Shown here: positions 34,991 to 43,594 of the stretch, piece by piece
Numbering within the stretch: the first letter of the stretch is position 1
Layout: the number at the start of each line of letters is the position of its first letter
NCBI RefSeq assembly: GCF_000739735.1
Contig: NZ_BBJF01000014.1
Coordinates: 1-64,000, forward strand
Length of the DNA stretch: 64,000 nucleotides
DNA from: Paraburkholderia ginsengisoli NBRC 100965
Lineage (GTDB): Bacteria > Pseudomonadota > Gammaproteobacteria > Burkholderiales > Burkholderiaceae
Reading direction: 5' to 3'
Position numbers and translations under genes: made by a program
Notes under the pieces: generated by a model
Seen by the model: the letters and a program-made list of their open reading frames with translations, nothing else
Databases searched by the model: none
What the model was told of the DNA's origin: nothing

Positions 34991-36511
34991 TCAGAAATTG
35001 ATGTTGGTCCGCACGCCGATGACGAACGTGTTGCGCAGCGGCTGCGTCGGGTCGTTCGGATTCTGGCCGGCGCCGGCGTTGAACGTGTATTGCGCGTCGG
35101 CTTGCAACTGCCACCAGCCGTTGACCTGATACTGATAGGTCGCTTCGAGCGTGGTTTCGCTGGTGCGCACGCCGTACGGGCCATTGGTGAACGCGCGGAA
35201 ATCCTGATCGAGTCCGTTCACGTGATTGCCGACCTTGATGTAGGTGAGCGCGAGGCCGACGCTGTCGTCGTCGCGGCCGGCGAACGGTGCTTTCAGCACG
35301 ACGCCCAGGTTCGCCGCGATGCTCACCAGGTTGCGGTCGCCGGGGCCGCCCATCAAGCGCGCGAACACGCCGAGGCTGCGTGGCTCGTCAGGATTAGGAC
35401 GCCATATCATCTGATCGGCGACCGCGTAGATGCTGTAGTTGCCGCGATGATTCGCGGGCACGCCCGTCGAAGCCGGACTCGCCAGCGACACACCGTTGTT
35501 GTCGTAGCGCTGGTCCGCGAAGCTGTTGTTGTTGTACCAGACGCCAAGCTTGTAGGTGCCCGGCAAGCCGTTGTTGCCCATGCCGACCATTTCGCCGTCG
35601 GCCGGCTGATTGATCGCGTACTGCAACTCACCGATCCACAACGTGCCGTTGTGCAGATTGAAGTTGGTGCCGCTCAGGTTGTCCGGGTTGTTGCCGAGCG
35701 GGTCGCCGGAAAACACGCCCGCCAGCGCCGTCAACGAAGGCGTGATCTGGCCGCGTACGCGCACGCCCAAACCCGCGAGCGGATACGCCGGGCCGCCCGA
35801 CGGCATGTTGTACGAAGGCAGCGCGGGCCAGCCGAACATCGTGTTCAGGAACAGCGCCGAGTACGCGCTCGTGATGAACTCCTGATCGATACTCTGCTGA
35901 CCGATCTTCACGTCGAGCCGCTTGTTCAGGAACGACTGCTGATACCACAACTCCCACAGCCGGGTGGTGTCGTCGGCCTCGATGCCGCTAGCCGTGTTCA
36001 GCGTGCCGAGCTTGTTGGCGCTCAAATTCGCGCCGTGAATCTGCAGCGCGCTGACGTTGAACAGGCCGCCCGGCAAGCCGAACGCTTTTTGCGTATCCAT
36101 CTGCACGGTGGCGGTTGTCAGACCGTCGTAGTCCGCGCCGCGCGCAAGACCGCCGCGCAGATTCGCGAGCACTTCGCTGGTCTCGGTGAGTTGGAACGTC
36201 ACGCCGTACTTGCCGAGCCAGGGCCGCAGGCCGCCGATGTCGCCGAGCATCTGCTCGCGGTTCCAGAAGCCGGTCCACTGGCTGGTCGGGGTCGCCTTGA
36301 TGTTCAGGTCGGCTTCGGGGGCTTCGGGGGTGGCGTCCGGATTCGCTTCGGCCATGGCTGTGCCGGCCGTCAGCGATGCCCAGGCGAACGCGGTGCAAAG
36401 CGCCGCATGTCGCATCGCGGGCAAGCGCGTACGATGGGTCGGACCGAAACGCGTAGCGCGCTTGCGCGGTGGATGGTGAGCGGCAGGGCCGTCGAAGTGG
36501 GCGAGCTTCAT
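34991..36511 (-). CDS. OprB-family carbohydrate-type outer-membrane porin
   Basis: 506 residues. A long signal region (MKLAHFDG... to GTAMAEA) precedes the barrel. OprB features include SQWTGFWNREQMLGDIGGLRPWLGKYGVTFQLTETSEVLANLRGG, QQSFLNKRLDVKIGQQSIDQEF and many alternating aromatic strands, ending in Phe (INF), the usual outer-membrane targeting residue. Known OprB members pass glucose and other sugars, so a porin of this kind under a Fur box is unusual. AGGAT precedes the ATG at 36511. First gene of the six-gene operon. Confidence 0.88.
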   Translation of the reverse strand: MKLAHFDGPAAHHPPRKRATRFGPTHRTRLPAMRHAALCTAFAWASLTAGTAMAEANPDATPEAPEADLNIKATPTSQWTGFWNREQMLGDIGGLRPWLGKYGVTFQLTETSEVLANLRGGLARGADYDGLTTATVQMDTQKAFGLPGGLFNVSALQIHGANLSANKLGTLNTASGIEADDTTRLWELWYQQSFLNKRLDVKIGQQSIDQEFITSAYSALFLNTMFGWPALPSYNMPSGGPAYPLAGLGVRVRGQITPSLTALAGVFSGDPLGNNPDNLSGTNFNLHNGTLWIGELQYAINQPADGEMVGMGNNGLPGTYKLGVWYNNNSFADQRYDNNGVSLASPASTGVPANHRGNYSIYAVADQMIWRPNPDEPRSLGVFARLMGGPGDRNLVSIAANLGVVLKAPFAGRDDDSVGLALTYIKVGNHVNGLDQDFRAFTNGPYGVRTSETTLEATYQYQVNGWWQLQADAQYTFNAGAGQNPNDPTQPLRNTFVIGVRTNINF

Positions 36512-36654
36512 CGAAATCCTTATTAATGTTTTATCGACTGATCTATTCATCGGGGAGCCGCGTTCCGCAGACCCGCGATTTGCCGTAACAGCCCGCGACG
36601 CCGTGCAGCAGATGAGCAGAATCGTACGCACGCGATTTGTGACAGTCAATTTAA

Positions 36655-36671
36655 ATGAGAACGATTCTCAT
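36655..36671. promoter_or_regulatory. Fur box
   Basis: ATGAGAA-CGA-TTCTCAT is a perfect 7+3+7 inverted repeat of the Fur-box type. It lies 144 bp before the porin ATG on the minus strand, between TTGATG and a possible TAAATT -10. The box should repress the porin-propeller-efeB-fbpABC operon in iron-replete cells. It may also influence the divergent gene at 36849. Confidence 0.75.
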
Positions 36672-36848
36672 CAATATTACTGACATGTAATTTGCGCGTT
36701 ACGGACTGCTAGGAATCGGCATGTACCTGTAATTTGGACCGAATGAAAATGTAATCTGAACGTAGGGTTGTAGTCGAACCGAACGCGTGCGGAGGTCCGC
36801 TGTCGAAAGCGCAGACTCAACCCTGGAAGGCAAAGTAAGGAGATGGAT

Positions 36849-37532
36849 ATGAAAAAACGCATTCTCTTGATGTCGATGCTGGCAAGCGCCGGTTTGCTAT
36901 TGAGCGGTGTCGCAAGCGCGCAACTGAATCTGAAGCAGTTCGGCATCGGCGGCGGCGACAGCTCGGCGGGCGCTGCGCCGGCGGCTTCGTCGGGTGGCAT
37001 GTCTCAGTTGTTGCAAACGTATGTGGGCGCGAACCAGCAGGTGCTGAGCGGCCAATCGAGCCTCGCGTCGGCGATGGGCATGAGCAGCGCGGCAGGGCAG
37101 GCGCAGCAGGCAGCGGGTCTCCTGAGCGGCGGCACGCCGTCGGTGAGCCAGTTGACCCAGGTAGGCAGCACGCAGCAGTCTCTCTCGCAAAAATTGACGG
37201 ACGCGTTCGCGAGCCATGCGAGCGGCGGCGCGTCGGCCACGCCGGTCAACAAGGAGGCGTTTACGGAAGGCCTGTCGTCCCTCGGCAAGGGAGTGAGCCA
37301 GTATTCGAGCCTGCAGTCGGGGCTCGGTAGCATCGGTCAGATGAGCCCGTCCTCGCTGTTGCAGTCGGGGCTGAATCCGCAGACGGCGCAGAGCGCGTCG
37401 TACATCGCGCAATCGGCGCCGGGCCAACTGCAGTCGCTGATGTCGACGCTGAGTTCGGCGGTGCAATTCGCGTCGAGCCACGGCATCACCGTGCCGTCGA
37501 TCGCAAGCTCCGCATTGAAGGGCGTCCAGTAA
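36849..37532 (+). CDS. Exported Ser/Gln/Ala-rich hypothetical protein
   Basis: 227 residues. Signal peptide MKKRILLMSMLASAGLLLSGVASA. The mature protein is low-complexity Ser, Gln, Gly and Ala with short amphipathic helices (MSQLLQTYVGANQQVLSGQ, GLGSIGQMSPSSLLQSGLNPQTAQSASYI). AGGAG spaced 6 bases favours the ATG at 36849 over one at 36843. The coiled, Gln-rich nature fits a periplasmic or surface-associated protein. Divergent from the Fur-box operon; no known family recognised. Confidence 0.75.
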   Translation: MKKRILLMSMLASAGLLLSGVASAQLNLKQFGIGGGDSSAGAAPAASSGGMSQLLQTYVGANQQVLSGQSSLASAMGMSSAAGQAQQAAGLLSGGTPSVSQLTQVGSTQQSLSQKLTDAFASHASGGASATPVNKEAFTEGLSSLGKGVSQYSSLQSGLGSIGQMSPSSLLQSGLNPQTAQSASYIAQSAPGQLQSLMSTLSSAVQFASSHGITVPSIASSALKGVQ

Positions 37533-37740
37533 AGCGGTGGGCGGCCTGTGCTTCGGGCGCCGCTTCCACGACAGGACGGCGCCTGAAGCGGCTACGGAAA
37601 ACGGTCATGTCCGGCGGGTCGGGGCGACGGGAAAAGCGGCTATGATCGTGTCCCGGACCGCCGGACGGCGCGTTGAGCCCCCAGCACGACGCCAAGGTGT
37701 GGAGGTCCGTCAGCGTCCAGCCCCAAACCCTATCGCGATC

Positions 37741-38583
37741 ATGCCGATGTCCTACACCGTCAATCTGGAAAACTACTTCGCCCGCATCGGCTACGAAGGC
37801 CCGCGAGCGGCAACGCTGGAAGTCCTGCAGGCGATTCACCGGCTGCATCCCGCGGCGATCCCGTTCGAGAACCTGAACCCGCTCACGCGGCGGCCGGTCA
37901 AGCTCGACCTCGAATCGGTCGAGAGCAAGCTCGTCACCGCGCGGCGCGGCGGTTACTGCTTCGAGCAGAACGCGCTATTCGCCAACGTGCTGATGCAACT
38001 GGGTTTCAGCGTCACGCCGCTGCTCGGACGCGTGCTATGGGGCCGCGAGTCCGATGCCGTGCCGCCTCGCACGCACATGGTGCTGCGCGTCGACATCGGT
38101 GCGGATGCGTGGATCGCCGACGTCGGCTTCGGCAGCGTGACGCTGACCGCGCCGCTGCGTTTGACCCCCGGCCTCGCGCAGTCCACGCCGCTGGGCACGT
38201 TCCGCCTCGCCGACGCCTCGCGCGATGCGCTCTTTCTCGAAGTGCAGGCTCACGACGAAAGCTGGGCGCGCGTCTATCGCTTTGATCTGCAGCCGGTCGA
38301 GTGGATCGATTACGAAACGTCGAACTGGTACACGTCGACGTCGCCGGATTCGATTTTCGCGAGCAACCTGATCGTGTGCCGCGTGCTGCCGCAGGCACGT
38401 CTCACACTCTTCAACGATCAACTGAACGAACGCGCCGGGAACGGACAGATCGTCGGCGAGCGGCAACTCGCGAGCGCCGGTGAACTCGCCGCGTGTCTGC
38501 ACGAGCGTTTTGGTCTGGATACCGGCGACATCGATATTGCCGAGGTGTTCGAGCGCGTGCGCACAGCGGCGCAAAGCGCGTAA
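37741..38583 (+). CDS. nat: Arylamine N-acetyltransferase
   Basis: 280 residues. The NAT triad is complete: Cys73 in RGGYCFEQN, His112 in RTHMVLRV, Asp127 in WIADVGFG. Other family marks are IPFENLNPLTRRPV near the start and NWYTSTSPDSIFASNLIVCR late. It transfers acetyl from acetyl-CoA to arylamines or hydrazines. The ATG at 37741 is the family start (37747 also possible); a frame upstream is open but not NAT-like. Confidence 0.92.
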   Translation: MPMSYTVNLENYFARIGYEGPRAATLEVLQAIHRLHPAAIPFENLNPLTRRPVKLDLESVESKLVTARRGGYCFEQNALFANVLMQLGFSVTPLLGRVLWGRESDAVPPRTHMVLRVDIGADAWIADVGFGSVTLTAPLRLTPGLAQSTPLGTFRLADASRDALFLEVQAHDESWARVYRFDLQPVEWIDYETSNWYTSTSPDSIFASNLIVCRVLPQARLTLFNDQLNERAGNGQIVGERQLASAGELAACLHERFGLDTGDIDIAEVFERVRTAAQSA

Positions 38584-38635
38584 CGCATCGAACGTCGCGC
38601 GTCACAAGCAATCTGCACCGCACGGGAGTGCCGCG

Positions 38636-39316
38636 ATGATCACGCGCCTGATCCTGCAAACGGTTATCTGGCTGACGGCCATGGGCGCGCTGCTGTTCGG
38701 CGCGGCGGGCAGCCTGGCGTGGCCGGCCGCGTGGTGGTACCTGATCGAACTGGGCGGCTTGAGTCTGTGGCTCGGGCTGTGGCTCGCGCGTCATGATCCC
38801 GGTCTGCTCGCCGAACGTCTCGCGCCGTTCGTGCAGGCGCAGCAAAGCCGCTGGGACCGTCTCTTCATGATGGGCGTCGCGCTGGCGTGGTGCGGCTGGT
38901 TGATCGTGATGGGACTCGACGCGATGCGCTTCCGCTGGTCCGCGCCGTTTCCGGTCTGGCTGGTCAGCTTCGGTTCGCTGTGCGTGTTCCTGTGCCTCTT
39001 TCTATGCTGCTTCGTGTTCCAGGCGAACAGCTATGCGGCACCGGTCGTGAAGATCCAGACGAGCCGTGGCCACAAGGTGATCGACACCGGTCCCTACGCG
39101 CATGTCCGCCATCCGATGTATGGCGCCGCGTTGTTGCTGCTCGCCGGCACGCCGTTGCTGCTCGGGTCCTGGTGGGGACTCGCATTCGTGCCCGTGATGG
39201 TGATCGGCATCGGCTGGCGCGCGGTGCGGGAGGAGCGTGTGCTTGCCGATCAACTCGACGGTTATACGGCGTACATGGCGCGGGTGCGCTATCGGTTCGT
39301 GCCGTTCGTCTGGTAG
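38636..39316 (+). CDS. Isoprenylcysteine carboxyl methyltransferase-like membrane protein
   Basis: 226 residues with five or six helices and the ICMT/PEMT-like C-terminal motif: VIDTGPYAHVRHPMYGAALLLLAG followed by WRAVREERVLADQL and YTAYMARVRYRFVPFVW. That motif binds S-adenosylmethionine and the substrate in this family. The bacterial substrate is unknown. GGGAG about 9 bases before the ATG sets the start. It follows nat by 52 bp and may be cotranscribed. Confidence 0.88.
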   Translation: MITRLILQTVIWLTAMGALLFGAAGSLAWPAAWWYLIELGGLSLWLGLWLARHDPGLLAERLAPFVQAQQSRWDRLFMMGVALAWCGWLIVMGLDAMRFRWSAPFPVWLVSFGSLCVFLCLFLCCFVFQANSYAAPVVKIQTSRGHKVIDTGPYAHVRHPMYGAALLLLAGTPLLLGSWWGLAFVPVMVIGIGWRAVREERVLADQLDGYTAYMARVRYRFVPFVW

Positions 39317-39520
39317 CGCGCGTTCGTTTTCTCGCTCGACACGGTGCGGACATGGCGGGTCGCGCGACGCATGGCGACCATCACATCATCTCGGGCCCGT
39401 AGCGGCATTGGCAGCCCTCAAGCATGTCTGCGCCGTTGCCGAACCGGGTAACATTGGGGCTCGGCGGGCTGGCCACGGCGCACAACCGCGTCGTACCCGC
39501 GTACCACCCACGAGGTCGGA

Positions 39521-40309
39521 GTGAATACAACTACAAATGCGCAAACCGCGCAGAACACATCAATTACATCGGCCGCACCGACGGCCAGCCACCCCGACCG
39601 CCAGCACGAAACTCCGGCGAGGGCACTGCCTGCCTACGAGCAGATCAAGCGCTACGTCCTCAAGCGCATCGGCGAAGGCGCCTGGAAACCGGGCGGACTG
39701 ATCCCATCCGAAATGGAGTTGGTCAAGGAGTTCGGCGTGGCGCGCATGACGGTGTCGCGCGCGTTGCGCGAACTCACCGCCGAGCGCGTGCTGACGCGCG
39801 TGCAAGGCTCGGGCACGTTCGTCGCGCCGCAGCGATATGAATCGACGGTGCTGGAAATCCGCAATATCGCCGACGAAATCGCCGATCGCGGTCATCGTCA
39901 TTCGGCGCACGTGCTGATGCTCGAACCGAGCGACGACCCGCACGCGCTCGACGCGCTCGGACTCGCGAGCGCCCCTGCGTTTCATTCGTGCATCGTGCAC
40001 AGCGAGGAAGGCGAGCCGATCCAGTACGAGGACCGCTACGTCAATCCGAAAGTGTTCCCCGAGTATCTGCAACAGGACTTCACGATCGAAACGCCGAATC
40101 ACTACATGGTGCGGCTCGCGCCGATCCAGCGCGCGGAGTTTCGCATCTACGCGCAGAAGCCCGACGCCCATGTGCGGCGGCATCTCGCGATGGACATCGG
40201 CGAGCCGTGCTTGCAGTTGTGGCGTCGCACGTGGGTCGGCGACGACGTGGCCACTTCGGTGCGCCTTTGGCATCCGGCGTCGCGCTTCCATCTGGCGGGG
40301 AGCGTGTAG
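39521..40309 (+). CDS. HutC-type GntR-family regulator
   Basis: 262 residues. The GTG start at 39521 has GAGG 7-10 bases upstream. A Gln/Thr/Ser-rich N-terminal tail (about 35 residues) precedes the winged HTH (YEQIKRYVLKRIGEGAWKPGGLIPSEMELVKEFGVARMTVSRALRELTAERVL) and a UTRA effector domain (HSEEGEPIQYEDRYVNPKVFPEYLQQDF, MDIGEPCLQLWRRTW). It converges on a second HutC-type regulator, and both UTRA domains share unusual near-identity (EDRYVNP, LQQDF). Likely controls the nearby amino-acid catabolic genes. Confidence 0.9.
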   Translation: MNTTTNAQTAQNTSITSAAPTASHPDRQHETPARALPAYEQIKRYVLKRIGEGAWKPGGLIPSEMELVKEFGVARMTVSRALRELTAERVLTRVQGSGTFVAPQRYESTVLEIRNIADEIADRGHRHSAHVLMLEPSDDPHALDALGLASAPAFHSCIVHSEEGEPIQYEDRYVNPKVFPEYLQQDFTIETPNHYMVRLAPIQRAEFRIYAQKPDAHVRRHLAMDIGEPCLQLWRRTWVGDDVATSVRLWHPASRFHLAGSV

Positions 40310-40357
40310 CGCGTTTGATCGCCAGGCACACGCACACACTCCGCGCGCGCCGCGTCA

Positions 40358-41158
40358 TCAGCCCTGGCGCTGTGACGTATCCGGCGAAAATCGGCAACCC
40401 AGCCGATAACGCGAGCCCGGATGCACGAAGCGCGCGAACGTCACCGCCACGCCGCTGGTCCACGTGCGGCGCATCAGCGTGAGGCACGGCTCTTCCGCGC
40501 GAATTTCCAGTAACTCGGCTTCGGCGGGCGTCGGCAGCGCCGCATCGACGACATGCTCGACGTCGTGCGCGGGCACGATCTCGAGCAGATACTCCGACGG
40601 CCTCACCGCCGAGAAATCCTGCTGCAGAAAGTCCGGCGCGACGGCCGGATTCACGTAGCGGTCTTCGAGCTGCACCGGCAACCCGTTCTCCCGATGCACG
40701 CAGGTCACATGAAACACCGACGCGCCGTGCGCGAGCCCCAACGCATTCGACACGTTCACCGGCGCCGTCTCGCGTTGCGACAGCACCGTATCGCACCGGT
40801 ATTCATGACCGCGCGAGCGGATCTCGTCGCCGATATGCGCGATCATCAGCAGCGTCGATTGAGGCTTGCTTTGTGCGACGAAGGTGCCGACGCCCGACAC
40901 GCGCGTGACGAACCCTGCGTCGGCCAGCTCACGCAGCGCGCGATTGACCGTCATGCGCGACACGCCGAGCGTCGCGACGAGATCAAGTTCCGACGGCAGT
41001 CGGTCGCCCGCCTGGCGTGCGCCCGACTCGATGATCTGGCGAATGTGGTGCTTGACCTGTTCGTAGCGCGCGGCCGGCGCCTCGTCGGCCGCGCGCGCGA
41101 TTTTCGGCGCGGCGACTGGCGGCTTGTCGTGAGCCTTGCTGCGAAGCGTGGAGGTCAT
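40358..41158 (-). CDS. Second HutC-type GntR-family regulator
   Basis: 266 residues. HTH: YEQVKHHIRQIIESGARQAGDRLPSELDLVATLGVSRMTVNRALRELADAGFV. UTRA: HRENGLPVQLEDRYVNPAVAPDFLQQDF and IRAEEPCLTLMRRTWTSGVAVTFARFVHPGSRYRL. The UTRA pocket region resembles the HutC family, which senses urocanate or related acids. It heads the same strand as the ABC operon, 125 bp from the ATPase end, and is convergent with the other GntR gene. Confidence 0.9.
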   Translation of the reverse strand: MTSTLRSKAHDKPPVAAPKIARAADEAPAARYEQVKHHIRQIIESGARQAGDRLPSELDLVATLGVSRMTVNRALRELADAGFVTRVSGVGTFVAQSKPQSTLLMIAHIGDEIRSRGHEYRCDTVLSQRETAPVNVSNALGLAHGASVFHVTCVHRENGLPVQLEDRYVNPAVAPDFLQQDFSAVRPSEYLLEIVPAHDVEHVVDAALPTPAEAELLEIRAEEPCLTLMRRTWTSGVAVTFARFVHPGSRYRLGCRFSPDTSQRQG

Positions 41159-41226
41159 TGGCGGCGCTCGCTAACGGTGGCGTGAGACGGGCGGGGGCAC
41201 ATGCACGTGCGGAAAGCGGCGCGTGT

Positions 41227-42102
41227 TCATAGCGGCGGCGCGTCGTCGGCCTCGCGCGTCCAGAACGCGTTGCGGTCGAAGTAGTTTTGCAGGAACTGCC
41301 GCAAACGCGGCTGCCCGGCATCGTGAAACACGTCGCGCGGGTTGCCCTGCACCGCGATACGCCCCTGGTCGATGAACATCACCTTGTCCGCGACCTGCGC
41401 GGCAAAACCCATTTCATGCGTGACCACGGCCATCGTCATGCCATCGCGCGCGAGTTGCTTCATCACCTGCAACACCTCGCCGACGAGTTCGGGATCGAGC
41501 GCCGAGGTCGGCTCGTCGAACAGCATGATGTGCGGCTCCATCGCGAGCGCCCGCGCAATCGCGACCCGTTGCTGCTGACCGCCCGAGAGTTTCGCCGGAT
41601 ACGCGTCGCCCTTGTGCGCAAGGCCCACGGTGTCGAGCATCGCGTTGGCGCGGCGGCGCGCTTCATCGCGCGACAGATGCCGCACGCGCAGCAGCGCTTC
41701 CATCACGTTGCCGAGGGCGCTCATGTGCGGCCACAGATTAAACTGCTGAAACACCATGCCGACGTTGCGCCGCACGCGATTGATCTCGCCCGGCGACGCC
41801 CGCACCCGTTTGCCGTTGCGCTCGCTATAGCCGAGCAGTTCGCCTTCGATGCGCACGTCGCCCTGATCGTACGTTTCGAGCGCGGCGAGGCAGCGCAGCA
41901 GCGTGCTCTTGCCCGAGCCCGACGGCCCGATGATGCAGACCACTTCGGAGCGCGCGATCTGCAGATCGACGCCGCGCAGCACTTCGACGTCGCCGAAGCG
42001 TTTGCGCAGATCGCGCACTTCGATCAGCGGTGCGCCGGGCGGCGTCGATACGGCGGCGCCAGCGGTTGACGCGGAGGAGGGCATGTCGGCGATGGCGTTC
42101 AT
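41227..42102 (-). CDS. Polar amino-acid ABC transporter ATP-binding protein
   Basis: 291 residues. ABC core with Walker A GPSGSGKST, GMVFQQFNLWPHMS, signature LSGGQQQR, Walker B IMLFDEPTSALDPELV and switch VVTHEMGFAAQVADKVMF. That sequence style is the GlnQ/HisP amino-acid group. An Ala/Ser-rich extension of about 25 residues precedes the domain and a C-terminal stretch of about 20 residues is charged. Last gene of the four-gene transporter operon. Confidence 0.92.
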   Translation of the reverse strand: MNAIADMPSSASTAGAAVSTPPGAPLIEVRDLRKRFGDVEVLRGVDLQIARSEVVCIIGPSGSGKSTLLRCLAALETYDQGDVRIEGELLGYSERNGKRVRASPGEINRVRRNVGMVFQQFNLWPHMSALGNVMEALLRVRHLSRDEARRRANAMLDTVGLAHKGDAYPAKLSGGQQQRVAIARALAMEPHIMLFDEPTSALDPELVGEVLQVMKQLARDGMTMAVVTHEMGFAAQVADKVMFIDQGRIAVQGNPRDVFHDAGQPRLRQFLQNYFDRNAFWTREADDAPPL

Positions 42103-42115
42103 AAGAGCTCCGGTT

Positions 42116-42778
42116 TCATGCGATGAAGCGTGCGATGCGGGCTTCGGCCCACATGCCCGCGCGCGAAGTCAGCTCGACCAGCGCGAGGTAGCACACGCAC
42201 AGCACCAGCAGCGTTTCGACGAAAGCGAAAGTGGCCGAGCCGATGCCGGTCAGCACGAACGTCAGCTCGGGCACGGTGACGATGGACAGCACCGCGGTCT
42301 CCTTGCTGAGCACGATGATCAGGTTGGTCAGCGCGGGCACGATCAGCACCAGCATTTGCGGCACCTGGATGCGCAGCACCGCTTGCCAGCGCGTGAGGCC
42401 GAGACATGACGCGGCTTCGAGATGGCCGGTGGGAATCGACTGGAAGCCGGAGCGGAACGCTTCGGCGAAATACGCGCTGCCATAAAGGCCGAGGCCGAGC
42501 ACGCCGGCCGTCATCGGTTCGAGCGTGAGACCGACCGAGGGCCCGCCGTAGTACAGCAGAAAGAGTTGCACGAGAAACGGCGTGCCGCGAAACAGTTCGA
42601 TATAGATGCGCAGGAGGCCGCGCACCCAGCGTCCGCAGAACAATTGCAGCACGGCGATCAGGAAGCCGATCACGAGGCCGATCGCGACGCCCGCGGCCCA
42701 TGTGCCGAGCGTCGTCGCGAGTCCGGCGGCGATCGGCTGCAGGTTGTGCGTGATGACGGTGGGGTCGAGGGTTTGCAT
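42116..42778 (-). CDS. Polar amino-acid ABC transporter permease
   Basis: 220 residues with about five helices. IELFRGTPFLVQLFLLYYG and the EAA-type loop GHLEAASCLGLTRWQAVLRIQVPQ are the HisMQ-family signatures. It is 13 bp before the ATPase gene, so cotranscribed, and should pair with the permease upstream. Confidence 0.92.
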   Translation of the reverse strand: MQTLDPTVITHNLQPIAAGLATTLGTWAAGVAIGLVIGFLIAVLQLFCGRWVRGLLRIYIELFRGTPFLVQLFLLYYGGPSVGLTLEPMTAGVLGLGLYGSAYFAEAFRSGFQSIPTGHLEAASCLGLTRWQAVLRIQVPQMLVLIVPALTNLIIVLSKETAVLSIVTVPELTFVLTGIGSATFAFVETLLVLCVCYLALVELTSRAGMWAEARIARFIA

Positions 42779-42813
42779 GGCGTGGGCCGCGTGAGATGGC
42801 GTCGTCTCGGAGA

Positions 42814-43464
42814 TCAGGCGTGCTGCAACCGGTACTCGGCAGTGTGTGCGACAAGCGCGAGCGTGCCGCAGATCACGAAGTAGATCAGCCCGGCCGCGAG
42901 ATAGGCTTCCAGCGGCCGATACGTGCTCGCGGCGATGTTCTGCGCGGTGCGCGTCAACTCGGCGACGCCGACCACCGAGATCAACGACGAAGCCTTGATC
43001 AGCAGCACCATTTCATTGACGAGCGACGGCAGCGTCAAACGGAACGCTTGCGGTACGAGGATACGCCGCAGCATGTCGAACGGAGAAAGGCCGAGCATGC
43101 GCGCCGCTTCGAGATGTCCCGGCGGAACGCTGAGAAAACCGCCGCGCAGAATCTCGGCGATATACGAAGCGGAACAGAGCGAGACCGCGCTGAGTGCGGC
43201 GACGATCGGCGACACGTTGATCCCCGCGAACGGCAGCAGGTAGTACACGAGCAGCAACTGCACCAGCATCGGCACGCCGCGAAAGAAGAACACGTAGGCG
43301 CCACCGAGCATGCGCACCGCGCGCTTCGGCGAAAGTCGCGCCGCGCACACGCCGATCGCGACGAAGAAGCCGATCACGAGCCCCGTCAGCGAAATGCCGA
43401 TGGTGGCGAGCGCCGCGTGCAGCAGCAGCGGCAAGCCCTGAACGAAGACGGTCGTGCTGAACAT
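42814..43464 (-). CDS. Polar amino-acid ABC transporter permease
   Basis: 216 residues with about five helices. FFFRGVPMLVQLLLVYYLLPF and GHLEAARMLGLSPFDMLRRILVPQAFRLTLPSLVNE are HisMQ-family marks. The start at 43464 (MFSTTVFVQG) is where the first helix begins; a frame open upstream runs into the binding-protein gene and is spurious. Confidence 0.92.
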   Translation of the reverse strand: MFSTTVFVQGLPLLLHAALATIGISLTGLVIGFFVAIGVCAARLSPKRAVRMLGGAYVFFFRGVPMLVQLLLVYYLLPFAGINVSPIVAALSAVSLCSASYIAEILRGGFLSVPPGHLEAARMLGLSPFDMLRRILVPQAFRLTLPSLVNEMVLLIKASSLISVVGVAELTRTAQNIAASTYRPLEAYLAAGLIYFVICGTLALVAHTAEYRLQHA

Positions 43465-43594
43465 GGACGGCGCTCGCTGGAAACTCGCTGGAACGAAGGA
43501 GGGCGATGCGGGTCGCGGCGGTTCGCGAAGGCTCGCATCGCTTGCGTCAAAACATTTGCATCGACGCGTTAAGCCGGGCCGAGGCGCGAAGCGA

